In this document: positions 9,388-17,960 of the stretch, piece by piece
Layout: every line of letters starts with the position of its first letter
How positions within the stretch are numbered: the stretch's first letter is position 1
Source: Mangrovibacillus cuniculi
GTDB lineage: Bacteria > Bacillota > Bacilli > Bacillales > R1DC41
Direction of reading: 5' to 3'
Assembly: GCF_015482585.1 (NCBI RefSeq)
Contig: NZ_CP049742.1
Span: forward strand, 950,501 to 1,014,500
DNA: 64,000 bases
Notes under the pieces: generated by a model
What the model saw: the letters and a program-made list of their open reading frames with translations, nothing else
The model's database searches: none
Told to the model about the DNA's origin: nothing
Translations under genes and position numbers: made by a program

Positions 9388-9699
9388 ATGTCCATTCAAA
9401 ACATACCTTCGTTTTCTCTTCATGCTTTACGACCGTCGAACCCAACAGAAAGTGTAAAAATTTCTCCGGGTGAGGCTCAAGCACAATTCGGTGCATACCT
9501 CCAAAATGCTATTCAAAACGTAAACCAAAACCAAATTCAATCTGATGTCATTACAAACAAAATGATTAATGGAGAAAACATTCAATTACATGATGTGATG
9601 ATTGCTTCTCAAAAGGCTAGTATCACGTTGCAAACCACGATGGAAGTTCGAAATAAAGTAGTAGAAGCGTATCAAGAAATTATGAGAATGCAAGTATAA
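9388..9699 (+). CDS. fliE: MS ring-rod junction protein FliE
   Basis: FliE joins the MS ring and FliP-FliR gate to the rod. It has 103 residues. The N-terminus is variable, and the conserved C-terminal half contains IQLHDVMIASQKASITLQTTMEVRNKVVEAYQEIMRMQV. AAAGGAGG lies about 12 nt before the ATG. An unusually long 146-bp gap to fliF follows. Confidence 0.96.
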   Translation: MSIQNIPSFSLHALRPSNPTESVKISPGEAQAQFGAYLQNAIQNVNQNQIQSDVITNKMINGENIQLHDVMIASQKASITLQTTMEVRNKVVEAYQEIMRMQV

Positions 9700-9703
9700 T
9701 AGT

Positions 9704-9835
9704 CGGTTACCGCTGTTAAGGTTGCCATGCAACTATTAACCATTCTCGAATAACGAGGAATCTATGCTATTGTCGTGCGAATAATAGTAATCATTAAATT
9801 AGCTAAAGACATACAACGCCGACACATCGTAACCG
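9704..9835 (+). promoter_or_regulatory. Three-hairpin folded region before fliF
   Basis: Seen directly: CGGTTAC at 9704-9710 is the exact complement of 9829-9835. It encloses three hairpins. They are 9715-9719 with 9736-9740 plus 9721-9725 with 9729-9733 (loop CAT); 9742-9748 with 9754-9761 (one bulged G); and 9767-9771 with 9783-9787 plus an inner TC/GA helix. The closing helix ends against the GGGGGA ribosome site of fliF. An alternative pairing is GTCGG (9702-9706) with CCGAC (9819-9823). It could tune fliF translation or mRNA processing, or be an inserted palindromic repeat. Confidence 0.5.
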
Positions 9836-9845
9836 GGGGATAATA

Positions 9846-11441
9846 ATGAACGAGAATATATCTAAGTATGTAACTACTACAAAAGAATATTGGGGCAGTA
9901 GAAGCAAAAAGCAAAAAGGTTTCTTTATAGGTGGAGCAGTTGCTATTTTACTGGCAGTAATTTTAACAGGTATTTTTGCAAACAGAACAGTGATGGCGCC
10001 TTTATATACAAACTTAACTCCTGCTGAAACTGGATCTATTACAGAAATCTTAACTGGGCAAGCAGTCCCTTATGAACTTGGAGAAAATGGCACAAGTATT
10101 TTAGTTCCACAAGAGCAAGCAGATGCATTGAAGGTTCAGCTAGCAGCACAGGGTCTACCAAATTCAGGTGAAATTACATTTGCGACAATCGGACAAGGTA
10201 GTGGTTTTGGGCAAACAGAAAATGAATTTAATGCTTCCAAACTAGCTGCCATGCAGACGGAACTGGCTAACTTAATTAAAGGGATAGAAGGTATTAATGA
10301 TGCGAAAGTGATGATCAGCCTTCCAGAACAAGGTGTATTTGTCAATACCACCACTGATCAAGCTTCCGCCTCTGTTTTACTAAACACTCAACCAGGTTTC
10401 AGGTTAAGTGATCAACAAGTAGAAACACTTTACCATTTAGTTTCAAAAAGTATCCCTAATTTGTCTACAGATAATATCGTCATTAGTAATCAAAACTTTG
10501 AGTACTTCTACTTAAAAAATTCAAATTCTGGTGTAGCAACCATATCTGACCAAATGGGGATAAAAAAACAAATTGAACAGGACATTCAGCGTCAGGTGCA
10601 ATCCATGTTGACAATGCTTATGGGGAATGGGAAAGCGATGGCGACTGTGACGGCAGATATTGATTTCTCAAAAAAGAATTCTGTTGAAGATTTAGTCGAA
10701 CCTGTTGATGAAGAAAATATGCGTGGTATTGAGATAAGTGCTCAAAATATCACGGAGACATACACTGGCGCTGGAGCTGGTGCTAATATAGGCGGTGTTC
10801 CTCAAGGACAAGACCCAGCAGATGCATTAGGTGCAGGTTATGTAGAAGGTGCAAATGGGAACGGTGACTATGAAAGAACAGAAAGTACCATTAATAGCGA
10901 AGTCAATCGAATCCGAAATGAAATTGCTGGTGCAGATTACAAGATTAGAGATCTTGGAATTCAAGTACTTTTAGAACCACCAAATCCGGATGATGAAACG
11001 TCAATGCCTGCTGGCTTAGAGCAAAATGTTGAACAAATTTTATCAACGATTATTCGTACTTCTATCGATAAAGATGTAGGGACACCTTTAACGGAAGAGG
11101 AAATAGATTCAAAGGTTTCTGTTAACATTCACAAACTTAATGGGAAGACGGAGTTTGTTGCAAATAGCACTCCAACTATCCCATGGTGGGTTTACGTAGT
11201 TGGTGGGATTTTACTTGCGGTTATCATTCTACTTCTATTCTTCATTTTAAGATCTCGAAAATTAAAAGCTGAAGAAGATGAAGAGATTCTATCAGAAGTT
11301 GCCTCCACAATTAATGTGGCAGATGTAAATCAAGAAAAAGTAACAGAAGGAACACTTCGAAGAAAGCAATTAGAGAAAATGGCAAAAGATAAGCCAGATG
11401 AATTCGCAAAACTATTAAGAACTTGGATTGCAGAAGATTAG
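9846..11441 (+). CDS. fliF: Flagellar MS-ring protein FliF
   Basis: Inner-membrane ring that is the foundation of the basal body and holds the export gate and FliG. It is 531 residues, typical for Bacillus. One membrane span lies near residues 25-45 (GFFIGGAVAILLAVILTGIF) and a second near 442-464. Between them are the ring-building domains, including LANLIKGIEGINDAKVMISLPE and DLGIQVLLEPPN. The acidic and charged C-terminal tail ending KLLRTWIAED is the part that binds FliG. GGGGGA lies about 6 nt before the ATG. fliG follows after 14 nt. Confidence 0.97.
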   Translation: MNENISKYVTTTKEYWGSRSKKQKGFFIGGAVAILLAVILTGIFANRTVMAPLYTNLTPAETGSITEILTGQAVPYELGENGTSILVPQEQADALKVQLAAQGLPNSGEITFATIGQGSGFGQTENEFNASKLAAMQTELANLIKGIEGINDAKVMISLPEQGVFVNTTTDQASASVLLNTQPGFRLSDQQVETLYHLVSKSIPNLSTDNIVISNQNFEYFYLKNSNSGVATISDQMGIKKQIEQDIQRQVQSMLTMLMGNGKAMATVTADIDFSKKNSVEDLVEPVDEENMRGIEISAQNITETYTGAGAGANIGGVPQGQDPADALGAGYVEGANGNGDYERTESTINSEVNRIRNEIAGADYKIRDLGIQVLLEPPNPDDETSMPAGLEQNVEQILSTIIRTSIDKDVGTPLTEEEIDSKVSVNIHKLNGKTEFVANSTPTIPWWVYVVGGILLAVIILLLFFILRSRKLKAEEDEEILSEVASTINVADVNQEKVTEGTLRRKQLEKMAKDKPDEFAKLLRTWIAED

Positions 11442-11455
11442 GGGGACATGAAAAA

Positions 11456-12469
11456 ATGGCTAAAAGAGAAAAAGGGCTATCAGGGAAACAAAAAGCTGCC
11501 ATCCTCCTAATCTCTTTAGGACCTGAAGTGGCTTCCTCTGTATATAAGCACCTTTCGGAAGAAGAGATTGAAAGGCTTACTTTAGAAATTTCTAGTGTAA
11601 AAAAAGTAGATGCAGATTCAAAGGAAGAGGTATTAGAAGAATTTCATAATATAGCTCTTGCGCAAGATTATATTACTCAAGGTGGAATTGGCTACGCAAA
11701 AACAGTTCTAGAAAAAGCACTTGGTCAGGACCAAGCGTCTGCCATCATAAATAGATTGACATCATCTCTCCAAGTGAGACCGTTTGATTTTGCTAGAAAA
11801 GCAGATGCTAGCCAAATCCTTAATTTTATTCAAAATGAACATCCGCAAACAATTGCGTTGATTCTATCGTATCTAGACCCACAAAAAGCAGGACAAATAT
11901 TGTCTGAATTAGCGCAAGAAGTACAAGCGGATATCGCACGCAGAATAGCAATTATGGACTCGACATCCCCTGAGATAATTAGTGAAGTGGAATCTATCTT
12001 AGAACGAAAGTTATCTGCAACTGTTACACAAGACTTTACACAAACTGGTGGAATTGAATCAGTAGTAGAAGTGTTAAATGGAGTAGATAGAGCAACAGAG
12101 AAAACAATCTTGGATGCTCTTGAAATTCAAGATCCAGAACTTGCAGAAGAAATTAAGAAACGTATGTTTGTGTTCGAGGATATTGTTACATTAGATAACA
12201 GATCTATTCAACGAGTTATACGTGATTGTGAAAATGAAGATTTACTATTGTCATTAAAGGTTTCTAGCGAAGAAGTAAAAGAAATCGTCTTCCGTAATAT
12301 GTCTAAACGTATGGTAGATACATTTAAAGAAGAGATGGAATTCATGGGACCAGTCAGATTGCGTGATGTGGAAGAAGCGCAATCAAGAATTGTTGCGATT
12401 ATTCGAAGATTAGAAGAATCTGGTGAGATCATTATTGCGCGTGGTGGAGGAGACGATATCATTGTCTAG
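11456..12469 (+). CDS. fliG: Flagellar switch protein FliG
   Basis: Rotor protein that contacts FliF, FliM and the stator and converts ion flow into torque. From ATG 11456 it is 337 residues (MAKREKGLSGKQKAAILLISLGPEV), which matches the family N-terminus and follows GGGGGAC by about 9 nt; the upstream ATG at 11423 lies within fliF. The middle domain has the FliM-binding EHPQT motif in IQNEHPQTIALILSYL near 123. The C-terminal domain carries the charged torque helix around DLLLSLKVSSEEVKEIVFRNMSKR. Confidence 0.97.
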   Translation: MAKREKGLSGKQKAAILLISLGPEVASSVYKHLSEEEIERLTLEISSVKKVDADSKEEVLEEFHNIALAQDYITQGGIGYAKTVLEKALGQDQASAIINRLTSSLQVRPFDFARKADASQILNFIQNEHPQTIALILSYLDPQKAGQILSELAQEVQADIARRIAIMDSTSPEIISEVESILERKLSATVTQDFTQTGGIESVVEVLNGVDRATEKTILDALEIQDPELAEEIKKRMFVFEDIVTLDNRSIQRVIRDCENEDLLLSLKVSSEEVKEIVFRNMSKRMVDTFKEEMEFMGPVRLRDVEEAQSRIVAIIRRLEESGEIIIARGGGDDIIV

Positions 12470-13247
12470 ATTAATCAAATCAAGGTGGGCTAGTGCTTCC
12501 GATGACAATGTAAAAGTAATTGGAATAAAAAAAGTTCAAGATTCTTCTTCTGAAGGAGAAGTGGAAAATCCTCTTAAGCAAGAACATCTAAAACGGCTAG
12601 CAGAAGAAAAGGAATTCATCCTTTCTCAAGCTGTTATGGAATCGAATTCGATGATTCAACAGGCACAAGAAGAAGTTGCTAAGTTGTATGAACAATTAAA
12701 AGATGAACAAGAGCAATTTCAAGAATGGCGTTCAAATGAACTCCAAATCGCAAAAAAAGAAGGGTACGAAATCGGTTTGGCAGAAGGCAGACATACTGCA
12801 CAAATGGAATATGAGTCCCTCTTAGAACAAGCTAAAACGATTGTTCAACAAAGCGAGATACAAGTACAGCAACATTTAGAAAATGCAGAAACAACGATCC
12901 TTCGTTTATCTATGGAAGTTGCTGAAAGTATTCTTCACGATACGTTAGCAGAATCACCAGAAAAATTTATCTCTTTAGTGAAACACGCAATTAAACTAGG
13001 GAAAGAACAAAAAAAGTTACAACTACATGTTCATCCGAAAATGTACGAATTATTGATAAATGTAAAGTCAGAGCTTGACCATTTGTTACCACCAGATGCT
13101 ACTTTAACCATTTTTGCGGATGATGACCTCTCTACGACAACATGTTTCATTGAATCACCAGCTGGCAGAATTGATGCAACTGTTGACCACCAGTTAACAG
13201 AGTTAAAAAGTAGGCTATTGCAACTGTTACAGGAGGAGAAGGAATGA
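12462..13247 (+). CDS. fliH: Flagellar export ATPase regulator FliH
   Basis: Peripheral stalk of the flagellar export ATPase; it binds FliI and restrains its activity. The TTG at 12462 lies 9 nt after GGAGGAG (12446-12452) and overlaps the fliG stop, giving 261 residues starting MSRLIKSRWA; the frame is open further upstream but inside fliG. The protein has a Gln/Glu-rich coiled coil over about residues 40-135. The C-terminal domain resembles the V/F-type ATPase stalk, with LRLSMEVAESILHDTLAESPEKFISLVKHAI. Its stop overlaps the fliI start by 4 nt. Confidence 0.94.
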   Translation: MSRLIKSRWASASDDNVKVIGIKKVQDSSSEGEVENPLKQEHLKRLAEEKEFILSQAVMESNSMIQQAQEEVAKLYEQLKDEQEQFQEWRSNELQIAKKEGYEIGLAEGRHTAQMEYESLLEQAKTIVQQSEIQVQQHLENAETTILRLSMEVAESILHDTLAESPEKFISLVKHAIKLGKEQKKLQLHVHPKMYELLINVKSELDHLLPPDATLTIFADDDLSTTTCFIESPAGRIDATVDHQLTELKSRLLQLLQEEKE

Positions 13248-14560
13248 AGGCTCGAGATCTCATCCCTCATGTAAAAAATGTAACCGGCATTAAGGTCTTT
13301 GGTCGAGTAAAGCGAGTGGTTGGTCTAATGATTGAATCAAAGGGTCCTTCAACGTTTATCGGTGAGATGTGTTGGATTCATGTAAAAAGTAACGGAATTG
13401 TAAAAAAGATAAGAGCGGAAGTAGTTGGGTTTAAGGACGATGATGTCATATTAATGCCTTACCAAAATATTCAAGATATTGCACCAGGGTCGCTAGTCGA
13501 AGCGACTGGTTCGACACTTGAAGTCAAAGTTGGACACGCTTTAAAAGGCAAGGTATTAAATTCACTAGGAGAACCATTGGATCAGTCACCGTTACCTATT
13601 GGATTGACCTCTGTTCCGATTGACCAAGATCCGCCCAATCCTTTATCAAGACCGCCAATAAATGAAACCTTAGAGGTTGGGATAAAAGCAATAGACGGAC
13701 TTTTAACCGTAGGAAAAGGGCAACGTTTAGGTATATTTGCTGGAAGTGGTGTTGGAAAAAGTACTTTGATGGGAATGATTGCGAAAAATACGTCAGCTGA
13801 TATTAATGTCATTGCTTTAATAGGAGAACGAGGTCGTGAAGTTAGGGAATTTATTGAGCGAGATCTGGGTCCTGAAGGCTTAGCAAGAAGTATTGTAATT
13901 GCCGCAACATCTGATCAACCCGCACTGATGAGAATTAAGGCAGCTTACACGGCAACAGCGGTGGCTGAGTATTTCAGAGATAGAGGACTAAATGTACTGT
14001 TCATGATGGACTCTGTTACTAGGATAGCAATGGCTCAAAGGGAAGTTGGACTTGCGATTGGAGAACCTCCAGCTACGAAAGGCTATACGCCATCTGTTTT
14101 TGCCATCCTTCCTAGACTATTAGAGAGAACTGGAACAAATCATCTTGGCAGCATTACTTCTTTTTACACGGTCTTAGTAGATGGAGATGACATGAATGAA
14201 CCAATTGCAGATACTGTTCGTGGTATTTTAGATGGTCATTTTGTATTAGATAGAAACTTGGCAAATAAGGGCCAGTATCCTGCTATAAACGTTTTAAAGA
14301 GTGTTAGTAGATTGATGAATCACCTAGTAGATCCTGCACATTCGGAATCAGCTAACAAAGTAAGGGAAAAGTTAAGTGCTTATTTACAATCAGAAGATTT
14401 AATCAACATTGGAGCATATAAGAAAGGATCATCTAAAGACATTGATGATGCAATAATTATGTATCCGAAAATCATCGAGTTTCTTAAACAACCAACAGAA
14501 GACAAAGTTCCTATTACTACTACAACAATGAGACTACAGTCGCTTGCTCAAGGAGGATAA
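13244..14560 (+). CDS. fliI: Flagellar export ATPase FliI
   Basis: ATPase that energises and orders substrate entry into the flagellar type III exporter, related to F1 beta. It has 438 residues. Walker A is FAGSGVGKST near residue 166, followed by ALIGERGREVREF, Walker B LFMMDSVTRIAMAQREVG near 250, and GEPPATKGYTPSVFAILPRLLERTG, a FliI/YscN signature. The start overlaps fliH by 4 nt (coupling) and AGGAGGAGAAGG lies just upstream. Confidence 0.98.
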   Translation: MKARDLIPHVKNVTGIKVFGRVKRVVGLMIESKGPSTFIGEMCWIHVKSNGIVKKIRAEVVGFKDDDVILMPYQNIQDIAPGSLVEATGSTLEVKVGHALKGKVLNSLGEPLDQSPLPIGLTSVPIDQDPPNPLSRPPINETLEVGIKAIDGLLTVGKGQRLGIFAGSGVGKSTLMGMIAKNTSADINVIALIGERGREVREFIERDLGPEGLARSIVIAATSDQPALMRIKAAYTATAVAEYFRDRGLNVLFMMDSVTRIAMAQREVGLAIGEPPATKGYTPSVFAILPRLLERTGTNHLGSITSFYTVLVDGDDMNEPIADTVRGILDGHFVLDRNLANKGQYPAINVLKSVSRLMNHLVDPAHSESANKVREKLSAYLQSEDLINIGAYKKGSSKDIDDAIIMYPKIIEFLKQPTEDKVPITTTTMRLQSLAQGG

Positions 14561-15012
14561 TGAAATTGAAGTTTGTCAACCGCTTTGAAAAAATTCAAAT
14601 CGTTCGAGAGCAAGAAAAAGTAGAGGCCATCACTCATTATGAACATTCCATGAAACAGTTTGAGAAGGTAGCGGAAGAACTGTATGAGTTACTGAAGAAA
14701 AAAGAAACATTGCAAGCAGATCAAGAACAGAAGTTGTTAGTAGGATATTCTGTGCAAGAGATGCGCCAACAGCAGTTGTTCCTTCAACATCTTGATAAAA
14801 GTATTGAATTTTATCAAAAAGAAGTGGTGAAAGCCCGTCAAAAGATGAACTGGAATGCAGAAAAAGTGAAAGAGAAAAATATGGAAGTGAAAAAAGTGGA
14901 ATGTTTAGTAGATAAGGGATTTGCTGCATTCACACAGAATCAAGCCGCGTTGGAGGCGAAAGAAATGGATGAGATTTCTACTCAATTCTTTGCTAACAGG
15001 GCACTTAAGTAG
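14560..15012 (+). CDS. fliJ: Flagellar export protein FliJ
   Basis: Central stalk of the export ATPase that links FliI to FlhA. It has 150 residues and is almost entirely charged alpha-helical coiled coil (KFVNRFEKIQIVREQEKVEAITHYEHSMKQF at the start, long Lys/Glu/Gln-rich helices after). The identification rests on this composition, the FliJ-type N-terminus and the position directly after fliI, with stop and start sharing one base. AGGAGG lies 5 nt before the ATG. Confidence 0.93.
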   Translation: MKLKFVNRFEKIQIVREQEKVEAITHYEHSMKQFEKVAEELYELLKKKETLQADQEQKLLVGYSVQEMRQQQLFLQHLDKSIEFYQKEVVKARQKMNWNAEKVKEKNMEVKKVECLVDKGFAAFTQNQAALEAKEMDEISTQFFANRALK

Positions 15013-15022
15013 GTGAGATTAC

Positions 15023-15610
15023 ATGGCTAACTCAGTGGAAAAAGTAGAAAGAAAAGCATCGAAGTTTCAGTGGTTTATGATGGCTTTCCTAATTCCCTTA
15101 TTAACCGTCATCGCAGTTGGGCTCGTCTTATTACAAATAAGTGGAGTCAATGTGTTTCAAGAGGTAAGCAAAATGGGAGAAAAGGTATCTGTGCTCCAAT
15201 CTGTATTTGGTGACGGTGAAGAGGCGGTAAAAGAATTGGAAAACAGGTCACTTAATCTTCAAGCGGAAATAGAAGAACGAGAAGCACAAATAGCAAAACT
15301 AGAAACAAAAATTCTCGATAAAGATAATGCAATCAAACAAGTGGAGTTAGAAAAAGAACAACTAGAAAATCAACTAGAAGAGTTAAGACAGATCCAAAGT
15401 GATAATAAACGTGCATTTGCAGATGTTGTGGAAACGTATGAAGCAATGTCAGCAAAAAAAGCAGCTCCAATACTAGTGGAACTAGAAGAGGAAGAAGCGG
15501 TTAAAATACTTTCACAGGTTTCCCCTGATCAATTAGGTAAAATCCTTGAGTCTATGCTGCCACAAGATGCAGCAAGGTTCACTAAATTATTAGCAACGGA
15601 AGGGAGGTGA
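15023..15610 (+). CDS. ylxF: YlxF/MotE-like membrane coiled-coil protein
   Basis: Has 195 residues. One N-terminal membrane span lies at about 17-37 (WFMMAFLIPLLTVIAVGLVLL), followed by a coiled coil at about 65-130. The C-terminal domain resembles the MgtE intracellular N-domain (AAPILVELEEEEAVKILSQVSPDQLGKILESMLPQDAARFTKLLA). The gene occupies the ylxF position between fliJ and fliK. The family is thought to act at the motor or export complex, but its exact role is not settled; I make no stronger claim. AGGTGA precedes the start, and fliK begins 4 nt after the stop. Confidence 0.88.
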   Translation: MANSVEKVERKASKFQWFMMAFLIPLLTVIAVGLVLLQISGVNVFQEVSKMGEKVSVLQSVFGDGEEAVKELENRSLNLQAEIEEREAQIAKLETKILDKDNAIKQVELEKEQLENQLEELRQIQSDNKRAFADVVETYEAMSAKKAAPILVELEEEEAVKILSQVSPDQLGKILESMLPQDAARFTKLLATEGR

Positions 15611-15614
15611 CAGA

Positions 15615-16853
15615 ATGAATGTAGGTACCGTATTTCAACTTAGTCAAGAGGTTATGGTGGATAATGGGAAAAACAATCAGAAAACTAGTGGAAGCGGCTT
15701 TGAATTTATGCTAGGAAACGCTCTAGGGCAAGCGCAAGCTGGTAGGAAGCTAGAAGGAGATACGAAAGCACCTATTAAACTAAGCGTTGAGGAATTGACG
15801 GCTTTACTTGCTAGTTTAACAGAAGATCAAGAAATCCCTTCTGATATAGGTGTTGACATAGAAAGTTTCCTTTTATCAATGGATATGTCTGTAGAAGAGA
15901 TAATGAATGTAATGGAATCATTAATGAAGAATCTTACATCTACCTCACTTCCTACTCTTTATGAAGAAGCCTCTAATGCAAATACTCCAGAAGAATGGGT
16001 AAATGCCACGGCGAAATTCTTAGAGGTTTTAGTATCGGAAGGAAAAGACAAAGAAAATCAACTACCTATTCAGACGAAACTAAATGAGATGGTTCAAGTA
16101 GTTTCTATCTTGAAAAAATTTATTCGTCAATCTGATCAAACGAGTACAACTGATCGCATCTCCCAATCACTGAACTCTACAGTTGATGATTTAAAAAGTA
16201 TCGTGCAACAGTTATTGAATCAAATACAAAGAAAAGAAAATGATGCAACTAGCAAGTTTCAGCAAGCTCTTTTGAGATTACCCAACCAATCTACAAATGA
16301 AACTAGTAAAATTACTTCCCTTTCACAAGGGCTGAACGTGGAACAAAGCATTATCTCTTCAAATGCTTCGTCAACCTTTGAACAAGTAGCTCTTCATTTA
16401 CCAAAAGGGACAACTAAACTTCAAACAGAAGCCTTTGTTAGGGAGTTTACTAATGTGTTATCTAAAGCTAATTGGATGAAGAACCCTATGCAGTCTAAGT
16501 TGCAAATTAACTTATACCCTGAACATCTAGGAACGCTAAAAATTGAATTAGTTCAGAAAGACGGCATTTTAACTGCAAGGATATTAGCAAGCAGTTTAGC
16601 TGCAAAAGAAATGATTGATACGAACCTTTCAAGTTTGAAAAATAGTTTTGCACTACAAAACATTCAAGTGGAGAAAGTAGAAGTGTTTCAATCCTCTGCT
16701 CCAGATTTAAGACAATCTTCAAGAGACTCGTACCAAGGTGGTCAACAGCAAGAACAACAATCTGATCAGCAAGAAGACAAAAGTACTACTAGAACATTTT
16801 TAGATGAATTGTCAGAACAACTCCAATCAGCTGAAGAGGACGTGACGAGTTAA
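15615..16853 (+). CDS. fliK: Flagellar hook-length control protein FliK
   Basis: Secreted ruler that measures the hook and switches export from hook to filament substrates through FlhB. It has 412 residues. The N-terminal two thirds are low-complexity and poorly conserved, as is usual. The conserved C-terminal hook-control domain covers about residues 277-360, with [26 protein letters not shown] followed by [26 protein letters not shown] Gln/Ser/Asp-rich tail follows. GGAGGTGA precedes the ATG. Its stop shares one base with the flgD start. Confidence 0.93.
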   Translation: MNVGTVFQLSQEVMVDNGKNNQKTSGSGFEFMLGNALGQAQAGRKLEGDTKAPIKLSVEELTALLASLTEDQEIPSDIGVDIESFLLSMDMSVEEIMNVMESLMKNLTSTSLPTLYEEASNANTPEEWVNATAKFLEVLVSEGKDKENQLPIQTKLNEMVQVVSILKKFIRQSDQTSTTDRISQSLNSTVDDLKSIVQQLLNQIQRKENDATSKFQQALLRLPNQSTNETSKITSLSQGLNVEQSIISSNASSTFEQVALHLPKGTTKLQTEAFVREFTNVLSKANWMKNPMQSKLQINLYPEHLGTLKIELVQKDGILTARILASSLAAKEMIDTNLSSLKNSFALQNIQVEKVEVFQSSAPDLRQSSRDSYQGGQQQEQQSDQQEDKSTTRTFLDELSEQLQSAEEDVTS

Positions 16854-17488
16854 TGGTATCAGTTAATAATGATTTGCTCTATTCCTCTGTAATAAAAGAG
16901 AGAAAAACAAACGGGGATATTTTAGGAAAAGATGATTTCTTGAAAATACTCATGACACAATTACAAAATCAAGATCCACTCAATCCTATGGAAGACAAAG
17001 ATTTTATTGCACAAATGGCTACTTTTTCTAATCTAGAACAAATGACCAACATGGCGAATACTATGGAGAAGTTTGTACAAACCTCTGAACAAAACCAATT
17101 AATCTCCTATAACCAGTTTGTTGGAAAAGAAGTGACTTGGCACATAATGCAAGAGGGAGAAACGCCTGAAACACCACCTACATTTACAGAAGGAACTGGA
17201 TTGGTAAAATCAGTGGTGTTTAAAAATAATACTGTAGAGTTTCTTTTAGAAGATGGAACGAAATTAGAACCAGGAAATATTTCTCAAGTAAACCATGTTA
17301 ATGATAGTCACGAATCTCCACTTTTACAAGCAAGTTATTTAATTGGAAAAAATGTTTCTTATGAAAAAGCTGGAGTATCCATTTCGGCAATAGTTTCGTC
17401 GGTTTCCCGAAAAGATGGACAGACATGGATTCATTTAAATAACGAGGAAAAAATTCTAAGCAATCAATTAACAGAAATTAAAGGATAG
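16853..17488 (+). CDS. flgD: Hook-capping scaffold protein FlgD
   Basis: FlgD forms the temporary cap on which hook subunits (FlgE) assemble outside the cell. It has 211 residues. The conserved N-terminal part contains [44 protein letters not shown] near residue 24. The C-terminal half is beta-rich ([29 protein letters not shown]). Start and upstream stop overlap as TAATG, so translation is probably coupled to fliK. Confidence 0.95.
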   Translation: MVSVNNDLLYSSVIKERKTNGDILGKDDFLKILMTQLQNQDPLNPMEDKDFIAQMATFSNLEQMTNMANTMEKFVQTSEQNQLISYNQFVGKEVTWHIMQEGETPETPPTFTEGTGLVKSVVFKNNTVEFLLEDGTKLEPGNISQVNHVNDSHESPLLQASYLIGKNVSYEKAGVSISAIVSSVSRKDGQTWIHLNNEEKILSNQLTEIKG

Positions 17489-17500
17489 GATGAAAGCTGA

Positions 17501-17884
17501 ATGGATAAGAGAATTCTCTCCTCCATTCCCATTCCAAAACAAGTTCCTTTTCATAAGAAGACATCCATCACGCATGGAGAAACAAAGGTGTCATTTAAAG
17601 ATCACCTAGAACAAGCAACTGGTGAAAATCCAATACTCGTTTCCAAACATGCGGAAAAAAGATTAGCGCAAAGGGATATCTCTATCTCTTCTAGAGAATG
17701 GGCAATGATGGAGCAAAAAGTACAAGAAGCAAAACAAAAAGGCTTAAAAGAATCACTCGTGTTAGTAGGAAACGCTGCACTAATTGTTAGTGTACCGAAT
17801 GAAACGGTCATTACTGCGATGAATCGTGAGGAAGCGGTTGGTCAGATTTTCACCAATATCAATGGAACAATCATTATTGAATAA
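17501..17884 (+). CDS. Flagellar operon protein of TIGR02530 type
   Basis: A 127-residue protein without membrane spans. The segment VSKHAEKRLAQRDISISSREWAMMEQKVQEAKQKGLKESLVLVGNAALIVSVPNETVITAMNRE is characteristic of the small family I know as TIGR02530 (flagellar operon protein), found between flgD and flgE in many Bacilli and Clostridia but, as far as I recall, missing from the B. subtilis operon. Its position here fits. The biochemical role is unknown; an assembly or export role is inferred only from location. GGATGAAAGCTGA gives a weak ribosome site. Confidence 0.85.
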   Translation: MDKRILSSIPIPKQVPFHKKTSITHGETKVSFKDHLEQATGENPILVSKHAEKRLAQRDISISSREWAMMEQKVQEAKQKGLKESLVLVGNAALIVSVPNETVITAMNREEAVGQIFTNINGTIIIE

Positions 17885-17893
17885 AAGGCTGGA

Positions 17894-17939
17894 CCACTCG
17901 GTGGAGGCCGCTACTCTGTGGAATGAAGGAAACAGAGTA
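17894..17939 (+). promoter_or_regulatory. Two small hairpins in the flgE leader
   Basis: CCAC (17894-17897) pairs with GTGG (17901-17904) around TCG. TACTCTG (17912-17918) pairs with CAGAGTA (17933-17939) around a 14-nt loop. They lie just before the flgE ribosome site AAAGGGGAT, in a 76-bp gap that is long for this operon. They may modulate translation or stability of the hook-protein mRNA. Confidence 0.4.
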
Positions 17940-17960
17940 AAACGAAAGGGGATAATCAAT

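Noticed and set aside
11423-11455. Upstream extension of fliG
   Set aside because: Inside fliF; the family start MAKREK at 11456 follows GGGGGAC.
17826-17960. Upstream extension of the flgE frame
   Set aside because: It overlaps the preceding gene; the conserved MLRSMYSGISG start with a ribosome site is at 17961.
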